40,701 nucleotides of DNA from Bacteroidales bacterium. Its GTDB lineage: Bacteria; Bacteroidota; Bacteroidia; Bacteroidales; Bacteroidaceae. The position numbers were made by a program, and so were the translations under genes. Each line of letters opens with the position of its first letter. Within the stretch, counting starts at the first letter, position 1. A model generated the notes under the pieces. The model made no database searches. It was not told the DNA's origin and was given only the letters and a program-made list of their open reading frames with translations. The stretch is taken from contig SFIS01000018.1 of the NCBI GenBank assembly GCA_004555245.1, positions 1-40,701 on the forward strand, in the 5' to 3' direction. Positions 23,942 to 32,766 of the stretch are shown here, piece after piece.

Positions 23942-25270
23942 ATGTATATGAGAAAGACATTTCTGACGCTTCTGATACTGGCAGCCATAGCACCGGCAAC
24001 AGCCCTGGCGCAGATTATCGGCAAGGACATCACCGTCAGCGTGACACCCGACCATAAGGACTGGGTGTATGCAAAGGGTGAGAAAATCGTGTTCAACGTG
24101 GATGTACGCAAATCGGGGACACTGCTCGACAACGCGAAGATAAGCTATGAGATGGGGCCGGAGATGTACCCCACGGAGAAGAAAGAACTGACGCTGCCGT
24201 CGGGAAAGACGACTGTCAGCGGACGGATGCAGCGTCCGGGATTCTACAAGCTGAAGGTGACGGCACATGTCGGGGGGAAAGACTACGAGGCATGGTGCAG
24301 CGCAGCTGTGGCACCATTAGAGATACGGCCGAAGGCAGAATGTCCGAAAGACTTTGACGAGTTCTGGACGACAGCGGCAAAAGAGGCACGATGGACGGCG
24401 CTGGAACCGCATCTCGAACTGTTGCCGGAGCGTTCGACACCAGACGTCACGACATATCAAGTCTCATTCCAGAACGACAGATGGGGCAGAAGGGTCTATG
24501 GCATACTCAACGTGCCTGCAAAACCGGGAAGATACCCGGCGCTGCTGAGAGTGCCGGGAGCGGGAGTGAGACCCTACGGAGGAGACGAATGGACAGCGAA
24601 GAAGGGCGTCATAGTGCTCGAGATAGGAATACACGGCGTGCCGGTGGTGAAGGAGCAGGCGTTCTACGACAACATCTTCTCGGCGGCCCTCGCAGACTAC
24701 TGGCACAACGGCGTACACGACCGGAACAGGAACTACTACAAACACGTGGTGACAGGATGTCTCAGAGCCATCGACATGATAGCCGAACTGAAGAACATCC
24801 CTGACTTCGGAGCAGTGTGGGACGAGAAGAACCTCGGCGTGACAGGATCGTCGCAGGGAGGTTTCCTCACGCTCGCAACAACGGCGCTCGACAAGCGCGT
24901 GAGCTGCTACGGCGCTGTACACGCCGCCATGTGCGACCACGAGGCGTCGCTGCACAAGACAGCGTGCGGATGGCCACACTATTTCTACGACGAACAGAAG
25001 ATGACAACGGCACAGAACATCGACATGCGCATCGTGGAAGAGACACGATACTACGACGGAGTGAACTTCGCACGGCGCATCAACGTGCCGGGATTCTACA
25101 GCTTCGGATATAACGACAACGTCGTGCCGCCGACAACGGCATACGCCACATACAACGTGGCGGGCGGAGAGAAGACACTGTCGCCCTACCCCATGACAGC
25201 ACACTTCTGGTATCAGGAGCAATGGGACGAATGGCAGAGATTCCTGCTGTCACACCTCGGAGTGAAATGA
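23942..25270 (+). CDS. CE7-type acetyl(xylan) esterase
   Basis: The 442-residue product has a signal peptide (about 1-24) and an N-terminal beta-rich domain of about 100 residues. The alpha/beta-hydrolase domain of the AXE1/CE7 family follows. The catalytic triad is visible as Ser304 in GSSQGG, Asp392 in GYNDNVVPP and His421 in TAHFWYQEQ. RVPGAGVRPYGG is the usual conserved oxyanion-side segment. It removes acetyl groups from oligosaccharides such as acetylated xylan or glucomannan fragments. It starts 22 bases after the GH5 gene. As with GH5, an in-frame second ATG follows two codons later and may be the real start. Confidence 0.85.
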   Translation: MYMRKTFLTLLILAAIAPATALAQIIGKDITVSVTPDHKDWVYAKGEKIVFNVDVRKSGTLLDNAKISYEMGPEMYPTEKKELTLPSGKTTVSGRMQRPGFYKLKVTAHVGGKDYEAWCSAAVAPLEIRPKAECPKDFDEFWTTAAKEARWTALEPHLELLPERSTPDVTTYQVSFQNDRWGRRVYGILNVPAKPGRYPALLRVPGAGVRPYGGDEWTAKKGVIVLEIGIHGVPVVKEQAFYDNIFSAALADYWHNGVHDRNRNYYKHVVTGCLRAIDMIAELKNIPDFGAVWDEKNLGVTGSSQGGFLTLATTALDKRVSCYGAVHAAMCDHEASLHKTACGWPHYFYDEQKMTTAQNIDMRIVEETRYYDGVNFARRINVPGFYSFGYNDNVVPPTTAYATYNVAGGEKTLSPYPMTAHFWYQEQWDEWQRFLLSHLGVK

Positions 25271-25335
25271 CAGACGGCCGGGCTATGCCGACAACATGAC
25301 AGAAAAAACAAAAACTAAAACAAAATACGACTTCA

Positions 25336-27831
25336 ATGGAGACACAAACCTACGGACACTTTGATGACAAAAAGCGTGAGTTTGTCATCACTAATCCAGC
25401 TACACCGTTCCCTTGGATAAACTATCTCGGAAACGAAGACTTCTTCGGACTGATAAGCAATACAGCAGGAGGTTACAACTTCTACAAAGACGCTAAGTTC
25501 CGCCGCATCACCAGATACCGCTACAACGGCGTGCCAATGGACAACGGAGGCAGATATTTCTATATCAACGACAACGGCACAGTGTGGAACCCAGGATGGA
25601 AACCATGCAAGACACCGTTAGACAGCTATGAGTGCAGACACGGCATGAACTACACCCGCATCACGGGAAAGAAACTCGGCATAGAGGCGGAGGTGCTTTT
25701 CTTCGTGCCGCTGAAGACATGGGCGGAGGTGCAGAAAGTCACACTCCGAAACACCACAGACAGGAAAAAGACGGTGAAACTCTTCTCGTTCGCAGAATGG
25801 TGTCTGTGGAACGCTGCAACGGACATGGAGAACTTCCAGCGAAACTGGTCAACGGGAGAAGTGGAGATTGACGGTGCGGTGATCTATCACAAGACGGAAT
25901 ACAAGGAACGCAGAAACCACTACGCTTACTACGCACTGACAAACGCAGAGATTGACGGCTACGATACAGACCGCGAATCGTTTGTCGGACTGTATAACGA
26001 CTTCGCGGAACCGCAGTGTGTCATGCGAGGAGAAGCATCAAACTCGCTGGCTCACGGATGGAGCCCAGTGGCTTCACATTATATTAATGTAGAACTCGAA
26101 CCGGGCGAAGCGAAAGACTTCGTCTTCCTCCTCGGATATGTGGAGAACGGACAGGAGGAGAAATTCTCGGCTGAGGACATTGAACGCAAACGCCGGGGAG
26201 AACTCATCTCGTCGCAGGCATCGGACGTCACTCTCGTCAACAAGACGAAAGCACGGGAGACTATAAGCCGCTTCGCTACAGTGGAGGCCGTTGACGCCGC
26301 CTTTGCAGAACTGAACGCGATGTGGGACAACCTCCTGGACAAATACGTGCTGACATCAGACGACGAACGGCTGAACCGAATGGTGAACATCTGGAACCAA
26401 TACCAGTGCATGATAACGTTCAACTTCTCACGCTCGGCTTCATTCTTCGAGAGCGGTGTGGGACGCGGCATGGGATTCAGAGATTCAAACCAGGACCTCG
26501 TGGGATTCGTACACCAGGTGCCGGCACGAGCAAGACAGCGCATCATTGACATCGCATCGACACAGTTCCCTGACGGAGGATGCTACCACCAATACCAGCC
26601 GCTGACAAAGAGAGGCAACAACGACATCGGAGGAGGATTCAACGACGACCCCATGTGGCTCATCTTCGGAACTGTGGCGTATATCAAAGAGACGGGCGAC
26701 CTGTCTATACTCGACGAGATGGTGCCGTGGGACAACGAGCCGGGAACGGAAGTGACGCTCATGGAACACCTGCGCATCTCTTTCAACCATGTCGTGGAAA
26801 ACCTCGGGCCGCACAGACTGCCCCTCATAGGACGTGCAGACTGGAACGACTGTCTCAACCTCAACTGCTTCTCGTGGGACCCCAACGAATCGTTCCAGAC
26901 GACAGAGAACAACTCCGAAGGATCGAAGGCGGAATCGCTGATGATTGCAGGACTGTTCGTCTTCTGCGGAAAACAGTATGTCGAACTGTGCAGACACATA
27001 GGAGGACACGAGGATGAAGCAGAACGCGCACAGCGGTGTATTGACGACATGGTGGAGGCTGTGAAACAGCACGGATGGGACGGTGAATGGTATCTTCGCG
27101 CCTACGACTTCTACGGAAACAAGATAGGATCGAAAGAAAACGAGGAAGGAAAAATCTTCATCGAATCGCAGGGCTTCTGCACCATGGCGGCCATCGGCAT
27201 CGAAGAAGGTATGGTGGAGAAAGCTCTCGACGCCTGCAAGAAACACCTCGACTGCGAACACGGCATGGTGCTGAACAACCCGGCGTTCACCACATACCAC
27301 GTGGAGATGGGAGAGATTTCGTCATATCCTGCCGGATACAAGGAGAACGCCGGCATCTTCTGCCACAACAACCCGTGGGTGATAATAGGCGAGACAGTGG
27401 CTCACCGGGGCAACGACGCATGGGAACACTACAAGAAGATATGCCCGGCATGGATAAAAGACCAGCAGCTGCATAAAGTGGAGCCGTACGTCTATTGCCA
27501 GATGGTGGCGGGAAAAGACGCGGCAAAACCGGGAGAAGGAAAGAACTCATGGCTCACCGGCACGGCGGCATGGAACTGGATTACCGTCACACAGTATATC
27601 CTCGGCATAAAACCGACTTTCGACGGACTGGAGATAGACCCCTGTCTGCCGGAGACAATGAAACGATACACTGTCAGACGTGTCATCAGAGATGCGGTAT
27701 TCAACATCACCGTTAACAACCCGGACGGCAGGCAGCATGGCGTGAAGGCCATCACCGTAGATGGACAACGCATCAGCGGAAACATAGTGAAAGCCACACC
27801 GGGCGAACATAACGTAGTGGTGGAGATGTAG
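25336..27831 (+). CDS. GH94 cellobiose phosphorylase-like enzyme
   Basis: The 831-residue protein has no signal peptide and is the only predicted cytoplasmic enzyme of the operon. It matches GH94: an N-terminal beta-sandwich domain, a helical linker and an (alpha/alpha)6 catalytic barrel. Motifs include FRDSNQDLVGF (381-391), DGGCYHQYQPLT (413-424), IGGGFNDDP (431-439) and GRADWNDCLNLN (499-510), whose DWND contains the probable general acid. Cellobiose phosphorylases of this size yield glucose-1-phosphate and glucose. Cellodextrin or other beta-glucoside phosphorylase activity is possible. It implies import of a disaccharide into the cytoplasm, but no inner-membrane transporter is in the window. 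Confidence 0.88.
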   Translation: METQTYGHFDDKKREFVITNPATPFPWINYLGNEDFFGLISNTAGGYNFYKDAKFRRITRYRYNGVPMDNGGRYFYINDNGTVWNPGWKPCKTPLDSYECRHGMNYTRITGKKLGIEAEVLFFVPLKTWAEVQKVTLRNTTDRKKTVKLFSFAEWCLWNAATDMENFQRNWSTGEVEIDGAVIYHKTEYKERRNHYAYYALTNAEIDGYDTDRESFVGLYNDFAEPQCVMRGEASNSLAHGWSPVASHYINVELEPGEAKDFVFLLGYVENGQEEKFSAEDIERKRRGELISSQASDVTLVNKTKARETISRFATVEAVDAAFAELNAMWDNLLDKYVLTSDDERLNRMVNIWNQYQCMITFNFSRSASFFESGVGRGMGFRDSNQDLVGFVHQVPARARQRIIDIASTQFPDGGCYHQYQPLTKRGNNDIGGGFNDDPMWLIFGTVAYIKETGDLSILDEMVPWDNEPGTEVTLMEHLRISFNHVVENLGPHRLPLIGRADWNDCLNLNCFSWDPNESFQTTENNSEGSKAESLMIAGLFVFCGKQYVELCRHIGGHEDEAERAQRCIDDMVEAVKQHGWDGEWYLRAYDFYGNKIGSKENEEGKIFIESQGFCTMAAIGIEEGMVEKALDACKKHLDCEHGMVLNNPAFTTYHVEMGEISSYPAGYKENAGIFCHNNPWVIIGETVAHRGNDAWEHYKKICPAWIKDQQLHKVEPYVYCQMVAGKDAAKPGEGKNSWLTGTAAWNWITVTQYILGIKPTFDGLEIDPCLPETMKRYTVRRVIRDAVFNITVNNPDGRQHGVKAITVDGQRISGNIVKATPGEHNVVVEM

Positions 27832-27840
27832 GCAAAAACG

Positions 27841-27896
27841 CCCCTGCCTGCGCCCCCGCCTGCACCCCGCCTGTATTCGGCGACCAGGTCGCCGAA
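27841..27896 (+). repeat. Possible REP-related hairpin upstream of GH3 gene
   Basis: A perfect 9-bp hairpin with arms TTCGGCGAC (27876-27884) and GTCGCCGAA (27888-27896) has a CAG loop. It is preceded by direct CCCGCCTG-type repeats and by CCTGTA. In gene sense the order is C-rich short repeats, CCTGT, hairpin, then pyrimidine-rich DNA before the ATG. That is the same order as for REP-like copies 1-3 in the minus block. The arm sequence differs, so kinship is tentative. Confidence 0.55.
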
Positions 27897-27933
27897 CACA
27901 AACTCACAAACCCCTCACACACCTACAACAGAA

Positions 27934-30297
27934 ATGACAACCATAAACAACATCCGCTGCCACATCATGTCCGGCCTCGCCCTTCTCGCAGCGACAGAAA
28001 CGACAGCGCAGCCTGCCATAGCGCGCGACGAAGCCATAGAAGCCAAGGTGGAGAGCGTGCTGAGAAACATGACGCTCGACGAGAAACTCGGACAGATGAT
28101 GGAAATAGACCTGCGCGCCGTCATGGTACAGGACAAGAACGGCGCATGGGTGATAGACCGCCAAAAACTCGATTCGATACACAGCAACTACAAAGTAGGA
28201 TCGTTCCTCAACACACCGGGACCGCAGGGCGTCACTGCAGCCGAATGGGAGAAGGTGATGCAGACCGTGCAGGCATCGGCGATAAGACACACGGGAATAC
28301 CTACAGTCTTCGGCGTCGATGAGAACCACGGCGTGACATACACCACCGACGGCACGCTAATGCCGCAGAACATTAACGTCGGAGCAACATTCAACCGCGA
28401 CATCGCGATGAAAGCGGCAAAGGTGACAGCCTACGAGACAAGGGCATGCTCTGTACCGTGGACATACTCGCCTACCATGGACCTCGCAAGAGACGCACGA
28501 TGGCCACGATGCTGGGAGAACTTCGGAGAGGACTGTCTCGTCAACGCAGAGATGGGACGTGCCATGACAATAGGCTTCCAAGGCTCTGACCCCAACCATA
28601 TCGGACCATACAACGTCGCTGTATCACTGAAACACTTCATGGGCTACGGCGTGCCTGTATCAGGAAAAGATCGCACACCTGCCATCATCGCGCCACAAGA
28701 GCTGAAAGAGAAACACTTCGCACCATACAAGGCATGTATAGAGGCGGGAGCCCTCACGGTGATGGTGAACTCCGGAAGCGTCAACTACATACCCATGCAC
28801 GCCAACCGAGAGATACTGACCGGATGGCTGAAGGAGGGACTCGACTGGGACGGTATGCTCATCACTGACTGGGCGGACATCAACAACCTCTTCAACCGCG
28901 AACATGTGGCGAAGGACAAGAAGGAGGCTCTGCGCCTCGCCATCAATGCAGGCATAGACATGATAATGGACCCCTATGACTGCAACTGCATCGCACTACT
29001 GCACGAACTCGTGGACGAAGGGAAGGTGAAGGCTGAACGCATCGACGACGCCGTGCGCCGCATACTGAGGCTGAAGGCACGCCTCAACCTCTTCGAACAG
29101 CCTCTGCAGAAACTGAAGGACTATCCGATGTTCGCCGGAAAAGAACACAGGCAGGTGGCATACGACGGGGCGGTGGAATCGATGGTGCTGCTGAAGAACA
29201 GCGGCATACTGCCTTTAGGACAAGGTAAGCGCATACTGCTGACAGGACCGAACGCCAACTCGCTGCGCACTCTCAACGGAGGATGGACATACACATGGCA
29301 GGGGAAAGACGTTGACGAAATCTTGAAGAAGCTGCAGGACGACACCGCGACACGGAAGGCGAAACACGGCGGTCCTTTCATAAAGCCGAACACCATCTAC
29401 GAGGCTCTATGCAACGTCTTCGGAAAAGAGAACGTGACGCTCGACACATCGGTCACATACAACAACGACGGCAACTATGACGAGGAGACACTCAACGACC
29501 CGACATTCGCAAAGGCGGTAGAGGCGGCTAAGCAGGCCGACGTCATAGTGGCGTGCATCGGCGAGAACTCATACACCGAGACACCGGGCAACCTCAACGA
29601 CCTCACCCTCTCTGCCAACCAGCGCAACCTCGTGAAAACTCTTGCGAAAACAGGGAAACCCGTCGTGATCATACTCAACGAAGGACGGCCGCGCATCATA
29701 GCAGACATTGAGCCTCTCGCAGAAGCCGTAGTGGATATCATGCTGCCGGCGAACGCCGGAGGAGACGCACTCGCAAACCTCCTTGCCGGAAAAGAGAACT
29801 TCAGCGGGAAACTGCCGTTCAGCTATCCGAGACATATCAGTTCCTACACCTGCTACGACTACCGCGCCAGCGAGGTTGTCGGGACGATGGAAGGGTCGTA
29901 CGACTACAGTGCCGACGTCTCGTTCCAATGGCCATTCGGACACGGACTGAGCTACACCACATTCGAATACGCCAACCTCCGCTGCGACAAGCAGACTTTC
30001 GCCGCCGGCGACACGCTGACAATATCTGTCGATGTGAAGAACACGGGCACGATGAAGGGAAAAGAGGCCGTGCTGCTCTTCTCGACGGATGTCGTGGCAT
30101 CGCAAGTGCCGGAGGTGAGACGGTTGAGAGACTTCCAGAAAGCCGAACTCGAGCCGGGAGAGACAAAGACCGTCACTTTCCGCCTGCCGGCTTCTGCCCT
30201 CGCCTTCGTCAATCCCGACGGAGAATGGACACTCGAACCGGGCGACTTCATCATCCAGACGGGAAACCTGAAACAACGCATCGCACTGAAAGACTAA
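27934..30297 (+). CDS. GH3 beta-glucosidase-type enzyme
   Basis: The 787-residue exported protein has an atypical but plausible signal peptide (about 1-26; an in-frame Met12 could be the start). The GH3 N-terminal barrel begins at VLRNMTLDEKLGQM. The nucleophile is Asp312 in MLITDWADI. KHFMGYG is the usual substrate-binding Lys-His motif. A C-terminal GH3 sandwich with LLTGPNANSL and a fibronectin-III-like domain (from about GHGLSYTTF) follow. Family members release glucose, or sometimes xylose, from beta-linked oligosaccharides. In this locus it probably trims cello- or gluco-manno-oligosaccharides in the periplasm. Its stop is only four bases from the GH9 start. Confidence 0.9.
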   Translation: MTTINNIRCHIMSGLALLAATETTAQPAIARDEAIEAKVESVLRNMTLDEKLGQMMEIDLRAVMVQDKNGAWVIDRQKLDSIHSNYKVGSFLNTPGPQGVTAAEWEKVMQTVQASAIRHTGIPTVFGVDENHGVTYTTDGTLMPQNINVGATFNRDIAMKAAKVTAYETRACSVPWTYSPTMDLARDARWPRCWENFGEDCLVNAEMGRAMTIGFQGSDPNHIGPYNVAVSLKHFMGYGVPVSGKDRTPAIIAPQELKEKHFAPYKACIEAGALTVMVNSGSVNYIPMHANREILTGWLKEGLDWDGMLITDWADINNLFNREHVAKDKKEALRLAINAGIDMIMDPYDCNCIALLHELVDEGKVKAERIDDAVRRILRLKARLNLFEQPLQKLKDYPMFAGKEHRQVAYDGAVESMVLLKNSGILPLGQGKRILLTGPNANSLRTLNGGWTYTWQGKDVDEILKKLQDDTATRKAKHGGPFIKPNTIYEALCNVFGKENVTLDTSVTYNNDGNYDEETLNDPTFAKAVEAAKQADVIVACIGENSYTETPGNLNDLTLSANQRNLVKTLAKTGKPVVIILNEGRPRIIADIEPLAEAVVDIMLPANAGGDALANLLAGKENFSGKLPFSYPRHISSYTCYDYRASEVVGTMEGSYDYSADVSFQWPFGHGLSYTTFEYANLRCDKQTFAAGDTLTISVDVKNTGTMKGKEAVLLFSTDVVASQVPEVRRLRDFQKAELEPGETKTVTFRLPASALAFVNPDGEWTLEPGDFIIQTGNLKQRIALKD

Positions 30298-30301
30298 CCT
30301 C

Positions 30302-32047
30302 ATGACAACAGAGAATATGAAACTGAAACTGACATCACTGACACTACTCATGGCACTGACAGCCATGGCACAGTCGCCTGTCAAGGTTAACCAGGTGGGC
30401 TACTACCCCGACGGACCGAAAACGGCAGTCATAGAACCTGCGGCGAAGGCGAAATCCTTCACCCTGAAAGACGCACACGGCAAGACAGTGTGGCGGGGCA
30501 AGGCTACACGCACAAGTGTCTCGCCTTTCGACGGACGCGAGAGGCAGGTGGTCTGCTTCACGTCGGTGAGACAGCCCGGAACCTACACCTTGTCGGCAAA
30601 AGGCAAGAGACAGCAGGTTGTCATAGCGCAACACGCCTTCGCCGACGTAGCAGCGGCTGCGGTGAAAGCATTCTACCTGCAGCGCACCGCCACGCCTATA
30701 CTGAAAGAATATGCCGGCGACTACGCACGACCGGCGGCACATCCCGACGACAAAGTCATCATACACCCGTCGGCAGCGTCGCCCCAGCGCCCTGCCGGGA
30801 CGGTCATCGCATCGCCCGGAGGATGGTATGACGCGGGCGACTACAACAAATACATCGTCAACTCCGGCTTCACATGCGGCCTCATGCTTGAGAACTATAT
30901 CGTCAACAAGACATACTACGATAGCATAACGCTCAACATTCCCGAGACGGGCAACGACATCCCCGACTATCTCGACGAAATCATGTACAACCTGAAATGG
31001 ATGCTGACGATGCAGGACCCGTATGACGGCGGCGTGTATCACAAGCTCACCACTCCGAGCTTCGAGGGTTTTGTGATGCCCGCCGAGTGTCACCAACCAC
31101 GCTATGTCGTACAGAAAAGCACGGCAGCAGCACTTGATTTCGCCGCAACGATGGCTCTCGCGGCACGCGTCTATGCTCCATACCCTGCGTGCGGACAGTT
31201 CTGCAAGGATGCCATAAAGGCAGCCGGCAAGGCATACGCATGGGCTGTGGCACATCCCGCAGTGGCATACCGGCAGGACGAGATGAACAAACGCCACAAG
31301 CCGGAGATAGTCACCGGAGCCTACGACGACGAGAGCTTCACCGACGAATTCTTCTGGGCGGCGACAGAGCTGTACCTCACAACAGGCGAAGAGAGCTATC
31401 TCCTGCAGGCGACAGCAACGATGCCGCAGCGTTTCAGCGTGCCCACATGGGGCGATGTAGCAGGCATAGGAGCCATGGCATGGCTCAACCTCGAAATCAG
31501 CGGAAAGAAGCCGGACGGCACACCGTGTACCGAACGGCTGAAGAACTCGCTGAAGACATACTGCGATTCTGTCGTCAACGCCATGCAGACATCTGCCTTC
31601 AACACGCCGAACGGCAACCGTGCCGACGACTTCTGCTGGGGAAGCAACAGCGAACGGTGTGCCGGAATGGGCATAGCACTGATGTACCAGTATGCCCTGT
31701 CGGGAGAAGAGGCATACCGCACAGCGGCAATAGCGACGTGCGACTACCTCTTCGGACGCAACGCCACAGGCTTCTGCTTCGTCACAGGCTTCGGCACACA
31801 ACGTGTCATGCATCCACACCAGCGCATATCCGCCGCCGACGGACTCGAGGCTCCGCTGCCAGGATTCCTCGCCGGAGGCCCGAACATAGGACAGCAGGAC
31901 AAGGAGCACACGCCGCCCTACCCATCGGCACTGCCCGACGAATCATATCTGGACCATGTGTCAAGCTACGCATCGAACGAGATTGCCATCAACTGGAACG
32001 CATACCTCGCAGTGCTGACGGCATGGATAGACGCATCCGAAAAATGA
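30302..32047 (+). CDS. GH9 endoglucanase with N-terminal Ig-like domain
   Basis: The 581-residue exported protein has a signal peptide ending near AMAQ. With the first ATG the signal has a long start; Met6 (30317) is an equally good initiator. An N-terminal cellulase Ig-like domain (about 25-110, from VKVNQVGYYPDGPK) precedes the GH9 catalytic domain. Catalytic Asp177 and Asp180 lie in GGWYDAGDYNKY, the HPHQRIS and GGPN motifs follow, and the proton donor is Glu560 in SNEIAINWNAYL. GH9 enzymes cut beta-1,4-glucosyl bonds in cellulose, mixed-linkage glucan or glucomannan with inversion. It is the last gene of the operon and is followed by a strong terminator. Confidence 0.92.
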   Translation: MTTENMKLKLTSLTLLMALTAMAQSPVKVNQVGYYPDGPKTAVIEPAAKAKSFTLKDAHGKTVWRGKATRTSVSPFDGRERQVVCFTSVRQPGTYTLSAKGKRQQVVIAQHAFADVAAAAVKAFYLQRTATPILKEYAGDYARPAAHPDDKVIIHPSAASPQRPAGTVIASPGGWYDAGDYNKYIVNSGFTCGLMLENYIVNKTYYDSITLNIPETGNDIPDYLDEIMYNLKWMLTMQDPYDGGVYHKLTTPSFEGFVMPAECHQPRYVVQKSTAAALDFAATMALAARVYAPYPACGQFCKDAIKAAGKAYAWAVAHPAVAYRQDEMNKRHKPEIVTGAYDDESFTDEFFWAATELYLTTGEESYLLQATATMPQRFSVPTWGDVAGIGAMAWLNLEISGKKPDGTPCTERLKNSLKTYCDSVVNAMQTSAFNTPNGNRADDFCWGSNSERCAGMGIALMYQYALSGEEAYRTAAIATCDYLFGRNATGFCFVTGFGTQRVMHPHQRISAADGLEAPLPGFLAGGPNIGQQDKEHTPPYPSALPDESYLDHVSSYASNEIAINWNAYLAVLTAWIDASEK

Positions 32048-32117
32048 GAAACGCTGAAAGAAACAATACGCAAACAACGCTTTCATAATTTTTGTTTTTA
32101 TAAGTGATAGTGATATG

Positions 32118-32149
32118 CAGCACATCCGTGACGGATGTGCTGTATTTTT
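32118..32149 (+). terminator. Intrinsic terminator of the PUL enzyme operon
   Basis: Arms CAGCACATCCG (32118-32128) and CGGATGTGCTG (32132-32142) pair perfectly around a TGA loop, followed by TATTTTT. It lies 70 bases after the GH9 stop and separates the enzyme operon from the susC operon. Confidence 0.92.
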
Positions 32150-32459
32150 CCGATGCAATGCAGGCGCCAAGCAAAGGGCGTTAATGAGTTTTCGTCTTGC
32201 AGGCATCCTGACATTCCGTTTCTTGCCGAATCGAAAAAAACGGCGGCGGAGTGTGTTACTGGCAACGGCAGACATCTCTCATGCGGGGTGTCGGCATAGC
32301 AGCGGATTTTTTGATATAGAACAAGGAAAGAGGTGGAAATTTACGTTTCAGCATGGAAAAGCGGCGGGAAAGACAATTTTTTTTAATAAAATGATACATT
32401 TTTGCATAATAATATCATTTACGGATAAGATTGTGTAACATCCAAATAAAAATATGTAG
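32150..32459. other. Gene-free spacer between the two PUL operons
   Basis: No credible gene is present. An open frame of about 100 codons (32115-32438) overlaps the terminator and has no recognisable protein features. The sequence becomes AT-rich towards 32460. It may hold binding sites for a PUL regulator, but I could not define one. Confidence 0.6.
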
Positions 32460-32467
32460 TAATTTTG
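32460..32467 (+). promoter_or_regulatory. Putative susC operon promoter
   Basis: TAATTTTG matches the -7 element and is followed by CAACCGAAAG, nearly as in the enzyme operon promoter at 20728. The -33 position lacks a TTTG, which suggests an activator-dependent or alternative-sigma promoter. Confidence 0.55.
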
Positions 32468-32766
32468 CAACCGAAAGATGATGCAGATTGTTGTGTTGTC
32501 TCTCAAAGCTGACTTTTGATTAACCTTTTCTCTAAAAAAAGAAACCTGATCTGACATTTCTTTCCAGCCGGTGCGGAAAGACGAAGATGAAGAATATACA
32601 TTATTATATATATATGCAAACATCCCGGACATTGCTGACAGAGGGTGACATACCGACGGGGCTGTGACGGGAAAGATGCGGAAAAGAAGGTGTGTAAAAA
32701 CTGCGCTCCGAAAAGAAACATCATAAATTACAATCATTAATAACTAACTAAAAACTTTTTTACGCT
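32468..32766 (+). promoter_or_regulatory. Long untranslated leader of susC
   Basis: If transcription starts just after the -7 motif, the leader is nearly 300 bases. It is AT-rich with an A-run and a long AT tract (TTATTATATATATATG region near 32610) and has no open frame of note. Such leaders can carry sites for regulatory RNA in Bacteroidales PULs. No specific structure was established. Confidence 0.4.
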
